Source of the DNA: Planctomycetaceae bacterium
GTDB taxonomy: Bacteria > Planctomycetota > Phycisphaerae > Sedimentisphaerales > UBA12454
Assembly: GCA_021371795.1 (NCBI GenBank)
Contig: JAJFVK010000008.1
Coordinates: forward strand, 62,001-126,000
Direction of reading: 5' to 3'
DNA length: 64,000 nt
Shown here: piece by piece, positions 1-8,667 of the stretch
Numbering within the stretch: the first letter of the stretch is position 1
Layout of the letters: the number at the start of each line of letters is the position of its first letter
Made by a program: the position numbers and the translations under genes
Notes under the pieces: generated by a model
Told to the model about the DNA's origin: nothing
The model's database searches: none
Seen by the model: the letters and a program-made list of their open reading frames with translations, nothing else

Positions 1-76
1 TTCTATTGTATTGGCCGTAATTTTCAATCTCTATTTTTGCTTTGCTTTTTTGGGCGTTTTTAATTATTTTACTTTT

Positions 77-511
77 ATGCCTAACACCCATCTTGTCATA
101 TTGAAAAAATGCTATCTCGATAAGATACTTGACGGCAGTAAACCAGTTGAATTGCGTTTGCTCAAAGCCGCTTGTGCGCCTTATGGTGCAGTTGCTATCG
201 GGGATAAATTGTTTCTCAAGCAGTCCAGCGGGCCGGTATGCGCGGTTGCTCGTGTCTCATCTTTTCAGGAATATAATAATCTGACACCTGCAAAAATCAA
301 ACAGTTGAAATCTATTTATAATCATCTTGTTTTCGGCACCGACGAATACTGGGAAATGAAAGCTGATAGCAAATACGCGATTTTCATCTGGATGAAGGAT
401 GTTAAAAATATCAAACCGGTGATGATTGACAAAAAAGACTGGCGTGCGTGGGCGGTTTTGAATTCAAAAAATGATTTTGGACTACTTGGTTCGGCCGATA
501 TTATTGACTAA
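77..511 (+). CDS. ASCH-domain protein, probable RNA-binding
   Basis: The protein of about 144 residues opens with a strand followed by the pattern I-L-x-G-x-K-x-x-E-x-R, characteristic of the ASCH domain, a PUA-like beta-barrel fold thought to bind RNA or modified nucleic acid. The ATG at 77 is preferred to a TTG at 11 because the extra residues are a hydrophobic run not needed by the fold. No convincing Shine-Dalgarno precedes either start. Its last 30 bases overlap the 3' end of the convergent rodA gene, so the two genes share their termini. No substrate can be assigned from context. Confidence 0.7.
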   Translation: MPNTHLVILKKCYLDKILDGSKPVELRLLKAACAPYGAVAIGDKLFLKQSSGPVCAVARVSSFQEYNNLTPAKIKQLKSIYNHLVFGTDEYWEMKADSKYAIFIWMKDVKNIKPVMIDKKDWRAWAVLNSKNDFGLLGSADIID

Positions 512-1714
512 CCCGACGGACATAATATTTACCACAAGGCTCGACCCGCCGTAGCTGATCAGCGGCAGTGTAATTCCCGTAATCGGCATCAGGCCGGTAT
601 TCATACCGATATTTACAATCACCTGAATCGCGAAAATGATGCTGATTCCCGCAGCGACGTAACTGCCGAACATATCGGTACTGGCCGATGCGATTTCCAG
701 TCCGCAGGCGACTAACATCGCATACAAACCTATAACCAGCAGGCCGCCTCCAAAGCCCCATTGATGACTGATAAACGCGAAGATAAAATCGTTATGTTTT
801 TCCGGCAGGAAGGTATAATATTTTACAAAAGGCCCGCTTCTGTATCCTTGTCCGCTCAAACCTCCGGAGGCGATTGCCAGTTTCGACCTTGTCAAATGAA
901 AGCCTTCGTCCGCTTCCCATGTGCGGAGCCGTTCGGCAGAAACGCCGAGCAGTTTCGCCAGCCAGGGTTTTTCCATACATTGCTGTTTGAGCCAGTTGTC
1001 GCTGCCGTCAAGTCGGCTCTGTAAAAGAACAGAGCTTACGCGCATACGCTGATAATCGTGCATATTGAGCCAGAGGACCGGTAGTGCGATTGTTCCGGCC
1101 AGAATTATCAAGACTAAATGCTTAACTTTTGCGCCGGCAAGAAACAGCATTGTCAAAAAGACAGGAAGCATCAGAAGAACCGTGCCCAAATCAGGCTCCA
1201 GAAAAATCAGGCCCATCGGTATAATCGTGAGTATGAACGGCGGCACAAGAGAAAATAAATTTCGATAGTTGCTTCGGTATCGCAAATGCCAGCCGAGCGC
1301 GATGATGTAAATAAGTTTAAAAAATTCCGAAGGCTGAATCTGCAAAAACGAGCCGAACGTTATCCACCGCCGGGAACCTTTCTTGACAGGTACAAAAGGT
1401 ATATCGACGAAACTATCGACAAGTAAAAGAGCGAGCAGGATAATGATGCCGATGTAAAGCCAGCCGCTCATCGCGCCGAGTTTTTTGTAATTGAAGGAGT
1501 TGATGAAAATAAAACCGAGAAATCCGCCGGCAGCGTAAATTGCCTGCTTTTTCCAGATGTCGGTAACTCCGCCCAATGATGCGCTTGAGTCGTAAGGATT
1601 GCCGGAAGCGTAAATCATCATAATACTGATAGCGACAAGACCGGCCGCGGATGCGAGCATTACCATCCGTGTCAAAAAAAGCCTTCCGCGCAAAAAATCA
1701 AACATATCAAACAT
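482..1714 (-). CDS. rodA: Rod shape-determining protein RodA (SEDS glycosyltransferase)
   Basis: A multi-pass inner-membrane protein of about 410 residues with the SEDS family landmarks in order: an RRWI segment followed by QPSEF, an EPDLGT motif, a PEKHNDFIFA segment and a C-terminal LPLISYGGSS. SEDS proteins polymerise lipid II glycan strands; RodA does so in the elongation machinery with a class B PBP and MreBCD. RodA is favoured over FtsW by overall resemblance, but no mreC, mreD or pbp gene is in view. The ATG at 1714 is chosen over an upstream TTG at 1753. It overlaps the convergent ASCH gene by 30 bases. Confidence 0.88.
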   Translation of the reverse strand: MFDMFDFLRGRLFLTRMVMLASAAGLVAISIMMIYASGNPYDSSASLGGVTDIWKKQAIYAAGGFLGFIFINSFNYKKLGAMSGWLYIGIIILLALLLVDSFVDIPFVPVKKGSRRWITFGSFLQIQPSEFFKLIYIIALGWHLRYRSNYRNLFSLVPPFILTIIPMGLIFLEPDLGTVLLMLPVFLTMLFLAGAKVKHLVLIILAGTIALPVLWLNMHDYQRMRVSSVLLQSRLDGSDNWLKQQCMEKPWLAKLLGVSAERLRTWEADEGFHLTRSKLAIASGGLSGQGYRSGPFVKYYTFLPEKHNDFIFAFISHQWGFGGGLLVIGLYAMLVACGLEIASASTDMFGSYVAAGISIIFAIQVIVNIGMNTGLMPITGITLPLISYGGSSLVVNIMSVGLVNNIGRTK

Positions 1715-1819
1715 GAAACAGATGATAACAAAAAAGTTAAAAAGAAAAAGCAAGAAAAAGCGTATTTAAAATCTTTATTGGTAAATATTTATAAGAATAG
1801 CGAAGAAAAATCAAATCCC

Positions 1820-1860
1820 TACGAATTTTTTCGTTGACACTACGAATTGTTTCGTATAGG
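1820..1860 (+). promoter_or_regulatory. Promoter with two tandem dyad operators upstream of the pseudopilin-BlaI-M56 operon
   Basis: A TTGACA -35 box lies at 1834-1839 and a TATAGG -10 at 1855-1860 with a short 15-base spacer. Two dyads straddle it: ACGAA-TTTT-TTCGT at 1821-1834 and TACGAA-TTGT-TTCGTA at 1841-1856. Their centres are 21 bases apart, two helical turns, so dimers would sit on one face of the DNA. The second dyad fills the promoter spacer, which predicts repression. The obvious candidate regulator is the BlaI-type repressor encoded in the same operon; the half-sites differ from the classical TACA/TGTA BlaI box, so this link is inference. Confidence 0.6.
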
Positions 1861-1894
1861 CTGTCTTCTACCGGATTGTTTATAGGAAATATAA

Positions 1895-2794
1895 ATGATT
1901 AAAAAGAGCGGCTGCAAACTAAGAGTTGAGTTTGGCTTTACTTTAATTGAATTGCTTGTGGTAATTTCTATCATTGCAATGCTGCTTTCAATCCTTATGC
2001 CTGCCCTTGGCAAAGCAAGAGAACAGGCAAGACGCATTGATTGTCAATCGCATCTTGAACAGTTAACAACTGCATGGCACATGTACGCTAACAGTAATGA
2101 TGATAAACTTTGTTCGTCCGATACAAGAATAGCCCCAATATTTAATTATACGGCCTGTTGGGTCAATGACGGAATAGCTGATGTGAACAATCTGAAGGGC
2201 GGCAATGAAGATTGCATCAAAAATGGGGTTTTGTGGCCTTACTTAAAAACAATAAAAGTTTATGAATGTCAAAATGCTTCAAACTATAAATCAATAAATG
2301 CCAGGCCAAACCGTATAAGAGATTACTCTTTAGCAAAAACTATGGGATTTCCAAATGATCCTCATGAACAGTTAGGAAAAGTCACACCATTAGCTACAAA
2401 AGAACCATCATTAACTTATAGGGTTTTTTCACGGATTAAAATACCTTCAGAAAAAATGACTTTTATTGATGCCGATGGAGGATATCGCGTAAAAGGGCTT
2501 GATTGGCTATGTGGTCCCTTTTGGCCTGTTGTAGAAGGATCAAATGGTGTTAGATGGGAAATAGGAGAAAAATTACTATTTGGCCATACGAATGCAAACA
2601 TTATCACAGCAAGACATAATAATGGATGCAACCTTTCGTTTGCTGATGGACATTGCAGTTACTGGAAATATAAAGACAAACGTACAATCAAAATGTGTGT
2701 TGAGCAGACAGATAGAGAATTTCAATATGACGCATCGACTAACAATCCTGATTTGGAATATGCGGCTAAAATATTGGAAGGACCGAGTATTTAA
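1895..2794 (+). CDS. Pseudopilin, prepilin-type N-terminus with H-X9-DG motif
   Basis: The N-terminus shows a prepilin cleavage site, G followed by [20 protein letters not shown], then a hydrophilic globular domain. Near residue 241 is H-x9-DG followed by H, the signature of the pseudopilin-like families hugely expanded in Planctomycetota. Such proteins are processed by prepilin peptidase and anchored by the N-terminal helix; their role in planctomycetes is unknown. The next gene starts immediately after this stop codon and is a clear paralogue, so the pair arose by tandem duplication. It is the first gene of a five-gene operon ending in an M56 sensor. Confidence 0.85.
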   Translation: MIKKSGCKLRVEFGFTLIELLVVISIIAMLLSILMPALGKAREQARRIDCQSHLEQLTTAWHMYANSNDDKLCSSDTRIAPIFNYTACWVNDGIADVNNLKGGNEDCIKNGVLWPYLKTIKVYECQNASNYKSINARPNRIRDYSLAKTMGFPNDPHEQLGKVTPLATKEPSLTYRVFSRIKIPSEKMTFIDADGGYRVKGLDWLCGPFWPVVEGSNGVRWEIGEKLLFGHTNANIITARHNNGCNLSFADGHCSYWKYKDKRTIKMCVEQTDREFQYDASTNNPDLEYAAKILEGPSI

Positions 2795-3658
2795 ATGGAG
2801 AAAAAATTACCCATAAAAATTGTAATCTATAAAGGTTTTACCTTGATAGAACTCCTTGTTGTGATATCGATCATTGCTATGATGTTGTCAATTTTAACGC
2901 CCGCACTTAGTCGTGCCAAAGAACAGGCTAAACGCATAGAATGTTTTTCAAACCTTAAACAGCTTACACTCGCATGGTCGATGTATGCAATGAACAACAG
3001 TGATAAATTATGTTCGCCTGATGTAAATTGTTTGGGAGAAGATGGGTGCTGGGTTGTTGACGGGCCGGCAGCGGCTGATAATTGGATTGGAGGAACTGAA
3101 TTAGCAATTAGAAAGGGCGTTTTATGGCCTTATACACAATATATAAAACTATACGGATGCCCCACGGCGGACGGATATGAATCATCCAATGTCAGACCTG
3201 ACCGTTTGCGAGATTATATGATACCCAGAACAATGGGCTTCACCGGACCAAGATGGTACGACGGACAGCCTTGCAGTACCTTTAAAAAATATACTGCAAT
3301 TACAAGACCGTTAGATAAGCTGGCATTTGTCGAAGCAGATGGCGGTCTTGGAGGTGCTACCTCTGACTCTTGGCTAGTTAATGCTTTTTGGCCTTTGAAT
3401 GGTGTATCATCAAAGCCTCAATGGGAATTTATGAGAAATCCTGACCTTATACCAGGTCATATTATCACAGCCAGGCACGATAGGGGCTTTAACATGTCGT
3501 TTGCTGACGGACATTGCGGGTACTATAAATATAAAGACCAACGAACTGTCAAATTGGCGGTTAAATTGATAGATTTTGATTGTAAGTTTGAAATAGAAGC
3601 GTCAGTTGATAATCCTGATTTGGATTATATGGTCGAAATATTACGAGGACCGAAATAA
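2795..3658 (+). CDS. Pseudopilin, second tandem paralogue with H-X9-DG motif
   Basis: The same architecture as the preceding gene: [21 protein letters not shown] transmembrane prepilin segment, conserved ECFSNLKQLTLAW helix, and HDRGFNMSFADGH near the C-terminus (H-x9-DG). Both paralogues share a GVLWPY segment and a C-terminal NPDL(D/E)Y motif. The ATG directly abuts the previous stop and the TAA shares its final A with the next ATG, so translational coupling on both sides is likely. The function is unknown beyond membrane anchoring and probable surface or periplasmic exposure after prepilin processing. Confidence 0.85.
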   Translation: MEKKLPIKIVIYKGFTLIELLVVISIIAMMLSILTPALSRAKEQAKRIECFSNLKQLTLAWSMYAMNNSDKLCSPDVNCLGEDGCWVVDGPAAADNWIGGTELAIRKGVLWPYTQYIKLYGCPTADGYESSNVRPDRLRDYMIPRTMGFTGPRWYDGQPCSTFKKYTAITRPLDKLAFVEADGGLGGATSDSWLVNAFWPLNGVSSKPQWEFMRNPDLIPGHIITARHDRGFNMSFADGHCGYYKYKDQRTVKLAVKLIDFDCKFEIEASVDNPDLDYMVEILRGPK

Positions 3659-4245
3659 TGAGAGAATGGAAATACCTAAAATACGAGTTAAAGGAACGCT
3701 GGCAAAGACTGACTGTCCGAAAATGGATTAATGATAATCCCAAAATTATAATTCGCATAACTATTGCAACTGTAGCTTTATTTTTCATTCTTTTGATAAT
3801 TAAATTGATTCCATACAGGCCGCCGAAGAGTGTTTTCAACCGTAAGGCATGGTTTTATGACCTTAATACGAAAAAACTTTTTGCAGAAGATGGCGATAAA
3901 ATTCCACCGATTGATGCTCCTTCCGGCAAATTGGCTGGAGTCAGGGCTTGTGTGCTTAGTTATGCATTAGAGCCAAATGAATCTGATAAATTTATCGGCT
4001 ATCTGGAAAAATTCACGCCTCAAGGCAGAAAATGCATAGATATTTGCAAAGAGGCGGGGACTAAGGTTACAGAGGAAATGATCAAGGATTTGAATAATAA
4101 CAGGTACGTTTCAAAGCCAAACGATATTAATAACTGGTTTTTGGCGAGCAGTGAGCAAGGGAAAGAAATTTTAAAACAGGCAAATAAAATAAATGATAAG
4201 GGGCAAATGCCCATACGTTGTTCACCAATGCATAAATGTGATTAA
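3658..4245 (+). CDS. Single-pass membrane protein of unknown function, pseudopilin operon
   Basis: This 195-residue protein has a basic N-terminus, one membrane helix at roughly residues 30-50 and an exterior domain beginning with an AWFYDLNTKKLF segment and a PIDAPSGKLAGVRACV segment. It has four cysteines in the exterior part (ACV, KCI, DIC and a final RCSPMHKC). I do not recognise a named domain. Its start codon overlaps the stop of the second pseudopilin (TAATG), so it is co-translated with it and may be a partner or assembly factor for the pseudopilins; that is inference from position only. Confidence 0.75.
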   Translation: MREWKYLKYELKERWQRLTVRKWINDNPKIIIRITIATVALFFILLIIKLIPYRPPKSVFNRKAWFYDLNTKKLFAEDGDKIPPIDAPSGKLAGVRACVLSYALEPNESDKFIGYLEKFTPQGRKCIDICKEAGTKVTEEMIKDLNNNRYVSKPNDINNWFLASSEQGKEILKQANKINDKGQMPIRCSPMHKCD

Positions 4246-4271
4246 AATATAAACGAAAGAAAGGCAGTATT

Positions 4272-4655
4272 ATGGCAAGGAGTAAAATAACGGGACCGAC
4301 GGACAAGGAGCTTGGTATTCTCAATGTTCTGTGGGAAATCGGCCCTGCCACCGTCAGGCAAATCAACGCGGAAATAAATAAACAAACTAAAACAGGCTAC
4401 ACCACCACGCTCAAAATAATGCAGATTATGACGGACAAAGGTTTGCTTGTTCGTGATGGTTCCGGTTTTCAGCATATCTACAAACCTGCGATTAGCGAAG
4501 AAAACACTCAAAAGCAATTGGTTGGCAATCTGCTCGATAGAGCTTTTTCCGGCTCGGCTGAAAAATTGGTTATGCGTGCGCTGTCAGCGAAAAAAGTTTC
4601 CGCTGAAGAACTGGCGAGGATTAAAAAATTACTCAATGATGTGAAGGAGAAATAA
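4272..4655 (+). CDS. BlaI/MecI/CopY family transcriptional repressor
   Basis: 127 residues with the family pattern: an N-terminal winged helix (LGILNVLWEIGPATVRQI, then TGYTTTLKIMQIMTDKGLLVRD) and a C-terminal dimerisation helix (LLNDVKEK). BlaI repressors bind dyads as dimers and are inactivated by proteolysis triggered by a cognate M56 sensor; here the M56 gene starts two bases downstream. There is no beta-lactamase or PBP gene nearby, so the regulated signal is unlikely to be classical beta-lactam resistance. Tandem dyads at 1821-1856 are candidate operators for the whole operon. Confidence 0.9.
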   Translation: MARSKITGPTDKELGILNVLWEIGPATVRQINAEINKQTKTGYTTTLKIMQIMTDKGLLVRDGSGFQHIYKPAISEENTQKQLVGNLLDRAFSGSAEKLVMRALSAKKVSAEELARIKKLLNDVKEK

Positions 4656-4656
4656 A

Positions 4657-7600
4657 ATGCAAACGCTGCAAAATATCTTATCACAGGAAATGGTGCAAAA
4701 ACTCGGCTGGACACTGGTTCATTTTATCTGGCAGGGGGCTGTAATCGCTCTGCTGTGTGCGATAGTTTTAAGATTAATGCGCAAAGTGTCGTCGAATTTG
4801 CGTTATACAGTTGCCTTTATCGCTTTGGCAATTATGGTTGCTGTGCCGATGGTAACAATCAGAATGATACATATTTCTGTTCCCGGCGTAAACCCTGTTC
4901 TTGTCAAAGCAAATAATCTTCAAATAATAGAACCGACAAAAACGATAAAGGTTGATTTGCCGCAGGATACGAATATTAAACCGGCCGCGCCTGTCAAGCA
5001 ATCACTGAAAGACAGATTTACAAAAACCATAGAAACTCTGCTGCCGCAAATAGTAATATGCTGGCTTATTGGTGTGGTTGTTTTAAGTATTTGGTATCTT
5101 GGCGGCTGGACGCAGTTGCAAAGACTTCGCAGGCAAATGACAACGCCGGTTTCCAAAGAGATAAAAACGAAATTAAATCAGCTTTCAAAAATTCTCGGCA
5201 TAAACAAAACAATTGATGTTGTTCAATCGGTATTAGTTAATGTGCCGACGGTTATAGGTCATTTTAAGCCTGTTGTCCTTTTGCCCGCAAGTACGCTTAC
5301 GGGTTTGAGCGGCGAACAAATCGAGGCGATTTTAGCGCACGAACTTGCGCATATAAAACGCTGCGATTATTTGGTCAATATTTTACAGACCGTTGTTGAG
5401 ATACTCGGTTTTTATCATCCGGCCGTGTGGTGGGTTTCAAATAAAATAAGACAGGAACGTGAAAATTGCTGCGATGATGTAGCTGTGCAAATTACAGGCG
5501 ATGAAGTTAATTACGCACAGGCTCTTGCAACGATGGAAGAAATTCGTTTCGGCAGACCGGAATTAGCTGTTGCGGCATCGGGCGGAAATTTGCTTGAGAG
5601 AATCAAACGCCTTCTTGGCAAAGATATTTCAAACAATGAAAAAGCCGGCTGGCTGCCATCCGCAATCGTGATTCTATTGATTGCAGGGTTATTAATTCCA
5701 ATGATGTTGACATTAAGCAGTTGCGATACACAAAGAATCATCAAGTCAGAAATGAATGCAAAGATTAATCGAATCGACATTGATACTGCGACAAAAGCTG
5801 ATGTCACAGAAGTTTTTGGCGAGCCGGAAAAATATATGTGGGGAGATGAAAAAAAGAAAACTGTTGAAGTTTTAGATAAAAATAATCTCCCTGACCGTTA
5901 TATAATGTTTTATCCAAATGATTTCCGCGTTTTTATAGCTAACGACCATATTATAGAATTTCGCTTCGAAGGGCAGAGTGATTATGTTTTCGATGGCGGC
6001 CTTACTGTTGGCTCTTCCATTAAAAAAGCATTTAAAGTATTAGGACGACCCAGGAAAGTTGTTGACGGTCGAAAAAATGAATTTACTGAAAATACATATT
6101 TTAAAAACATAGATGGAAGAAAAGGCTTCGGTTATTACGCTGTTCCTAAAAAAAATATTCGAATCTGGATTGGAGATGACAAAGTACAAGCCATATACCT
6201 GACCCGCAGTAATTATTTTGAAAACAAACCAAGCAGGAAATTGAAAGATAGCGAATTGCCCGAAGGCAGTATTATTGACGCAAACGGATATATAGTCGAT
6301 AAACTTGATTATCCATTCGTTAGGGATTTTTATGTAATTGGCACATGGAAAAGCGTTGATTATGTCAGAGAGATTGAGAATTTCAAGCCGGATAAACAGG
6401 CGTGGATTTGGGGTGAATTGTTCCTGAAAGAAATGGTATTCAACAAAGATGGTACCTTGATTGCGAAAAATGGCAATGCGCCAAAAGGCTATCGTGAAAA
6501 ATGGACAAAGGGATTGGTTTTATATAACAACGACCAGAAAACCGCGTCGAAATATACCATCAAAGAAATAGCCGGCTCAACTTATATGTTCTACGAATGG
6601 AAAAGTGGCGATTATACTATTCGCCATCAGAAGCCAAGCTATTATGTTCTGAAGAAAGTTGAAAAGAATGATTATTCTTCGGTTACAATCAAAGAAGGTG
6701 TTGGATTTGATGATGTGATTGTCGGCGACGCGAAATGCACGAGAGAATTTTTGGTTTCAAAGTTTGGTAAACCAGACGGAGATACGAAGGATACCAAAAC
6801 AAACGGCTGGTGGCTCGACTATCGCAGTAAATACGGAATTGATTTTTGGCTTAATAGCGAGGGCACTCTTTCAGAAATAAGATTAAATCCTGGATTTACA
6901 GGAAGTCTCGAATCCGGCATATCGATGAATTCCACTATGCAGGATGTTTTCAGGGTATATGGCAAACCGATTGCTGAAGTGAATGTTGTTAATGCGAAAA
7001 GGGGCGCGGATATTCAAAAACTATATATAACGACATCCGCAGAACCGCAAAGCAGTTATATATATTACAATCAGGGGACGCTATTGTTCTGGTTCAAAGG
7101 CGACAAAATCAACCAATTCGTAACATTTCCGAAAATGAAAGAAGCAAATAGCGGCTCAGAACCAAACGAAGTAAAAGTTTATGAAGTCGATAAGAGCGTT
7201 GCCGATTTCGCTGATAATGATTTTTCAACGCCTGAATCAGCTTATGCGGCGATAAATAAAATATCAGGTCTTAACGACAATAAAAAATGGGCAGCGGTTA
7301 GTATTAAGAAACTTTCGGAGAATTTTCTGAAAGCTCAATCTAATGAAAACGCTCCTGACCTGGAATGGATAAAGACTCTGGAAAACGCGCAGATTATTGG
7401 AGTACATATTTGGAAAAATAAATATGCGACGGTCATAGCGAAATTGCCGCAGGAATTCTCAAGCAAGCCGATAAAAGCACCTGTGGATGTTCGGTATTTT
7501 GAACTTGAAAATGGCAGATGGCTGAATGCGGGAAATGACAGATTCAACACAATTGAAGATGCAAGAGCAAAGTTTGCTAAAACCCGTGAATATCAGAAAG

Positions 7601-8667
7601 AGGAAAAAGAAAAAACTGAAGAGATTTTAATGAACCCCCAGCCGTTAGAGCAAATGGCACAGCAGCTTTTCGAGAAACTTAAAACAGCAGACTACAATAC
7701 TATCTTGAGTTATTACGATAACGGAAATTGGAAAGAGGATGGGTGGAAAAAACTTGATTTAGATTATATGGTACATACGGCCTGGCCTGATTTTGCACTA
7801 TGGGTTTGCAGGACTTTTAAAGATAATCCAATTGAAACGATCGAACTGGGAAAGGTGTTTATAGGTATTAAGAAAATTAATGAGGTAAATAATCCCGCAA
7901 TCCATTATAAACTTGTTTTAAAAGATGGCGGAATCCTCGAAGGAGATTTGAATTTTGTTTACTGGGCACACAGCAAACAATGGCAGGCCGCGGAAGGTAT
8001 CGACTGGCATTTACAAAAAGACCCGATTAAAAAGCCTGCCGACTCAAATACTGTTGATAAGTCTGTAATTTCGGTTGAATCAAGAATTTTATTTGTAAAC
8101 GAAAAATTCTTCAAGGATATAAAAGATGCAAATTTTGTGGTCGATGTAAATCACGGCAGTGTATTAAACGATGATCAGCGTAACCTGTTGTTGGAAATGG
8201 TACGAGGCAGCAGCGATGTAAATATGCTTACTGCTCCCAGAGTAACTGTTTATGATGGCGAGGACGCGGCTATCATCGTAGTCAAACCAATCGACTATAT
8301 TTCAGATTATAATGAATCTTCGACAGAGCCGCTGCCTAAAGTAGGAAATGTTAGAACGGGTGTGAAAATGACCGTCCTGCCAAAAGTATTAGAGAAAACA
8401 GATTTAATCACATTGGCTTTAGATTTTGAATATACAGATGTGGAATTTGAAAAGAAACTCTATAAGGAAAAATACGAATATCAAATTCCGAATGTGAATA
8501 AAACTCAAATCTTAAGTAGAGTTACGGTAGCTGACGGGCAGACGGTTCTGCTCGGCGGTCAGAAAATTAAAGCAGAGGGAGAGTTGGATACGGCTCTCAT
8601 TCTGGTAAAAGCGCAAAAAACAAACGAAATACTTCCGCCTCCTGACTGTAACGGAATGACACGTTAA
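4657..8667 (+). CDS. Giant M56 (BlaR1-like) sensor peptidase fused to repeat, lipocalin-like and secretin-like domains
   Basis: At 1336 residues this is far longer than BlaR1 (about 600). Residues 1-350 are the M56 part: membrane helices near 18-41, 47-70 and 126-150, the zinc motif HELAH at 228-232, an ENCCDD segment, and a fourth helix around 330-350. Beyond this lie BamE-like repeated segments (about 370-530 and 670-830), a WKSVDYV lipocalin-like module at about 558-668, a region resembling DUF-type scaffolds, and from about 1140 a secretin-like beta domain with a GVKMTVLPKV segment and a VADGQTVLLGGQ segment. The exterior part presumably senses an envelope signal and the protease inactivates the adjacent BlaI repressor; this is inferred from the family. 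The start follows the repressor stop by two bases. Confidence 0.85.
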   Translation: MQTLQNILSQEMVQKLGWTLVHFIWQGAVIALLCAIVLRLMRKVSSNLRYTVAFIALAIMVAVPMVTIRMIHISVPGVNPVLVKANNLQIIEPTKTIKVDLPQDTNIKPAAPVKQSLKDRFTKTIETLLPQIVICWLIGVVVLSIWYLGGWTQLQRLRRQMTTPVSKEIKTKLNQLSKILGINKTIDVVQSVLVNVPTVIGHFKPVVLLPASTLTGLSGEQIEAILAHELAHIKRCDYLVNILQTVVEILGFYHPAVWWVSNKIRQERENCCDDVAVQITGDEVNYAQALATMEEIRFGRPELAVAASGGNLLERIKRLLGKDISNNEKAGWLPSAIVILLIAGLLIPMMLTLSSCDTQRIIKSEMNAKINRIDIDTATKADVTEVFGEPEKYMWGDEKKKTVEVLDKNNLPDRYIMFYPNDFRVFIANDHIIEFRFEGQSDYVFDGGLTVGSSIKKAFKVLGRPRKVVDGRKNEFTENTYFKNIDGRKGFGYYAVPKKNIRIWIGDDKVQAIYLTRSNYFENKPSRKLKDSELPEGSIIDANGYIVDKLDYPFVRDFYVIGTWKSVDYVREIENFKPDKQAWIWGELFLKEMVFNKDGTLIAKNGNAPKGYREKWTKGLVLYNNDQKTASKYTIKEIAGSTYMFYEWKSGDYTIRHQKPSYYVLKKVEKNDYSSVTIKEGVGFDDVIVGDAKCTREFLVSKFGKPDGDTKDTKTNGWWLDYRSKYGIDFWLNSEGTLSEIRLNPGFTGSLESGISMNSTMQDVFRVYGKPIAEVNVVNAKRGADIQKLYITTSAEPQSSYIYYNQGTLLFWFKGDKINQFVTFPKMKEANSGSEPNEVKVYEVDKSVADFADNDFSTPESAYAAINKISGLNDNKKWAAVSIKKLSENFLKAQSNENAPDLEWIKTLENAQIIGVHIWKNKYATVIAKLPQEFSSKPIKAPVDVRYFELENGRWLNAGNDRFNTIEDARAKFAKTREYQKEEKEKTEEILMNPQPLEQMAQQLFEKLKTADYNTILSYYDNGNWKEDGWKKLDLDYMVHTAWPDFALWVCRTFKDNPIETIELGKVFIGIKKINEVNNPAIHYKLVLKDGGILEGDLNFVYWAHSKQWQAAEGIDWHLQKDPIKKPADSNTVDKSVISVESRILFVNEKFFKDIKDANFVVDVNHGSVLNDDQRNLLLEMVRGSSDVNMLTAPRVTVYDGEDAAIIVVKPIDYISDYNESSTEPLPKVGNVRTGVKMTVLPKVLEKTDLITLALDFEYTDVEFEKKLYKEKYEYQIPNVNKTQILSRVTVADGQTVLLGGQKIKAEGELDTALILVKAQKTNEILPPPDCNGMTR

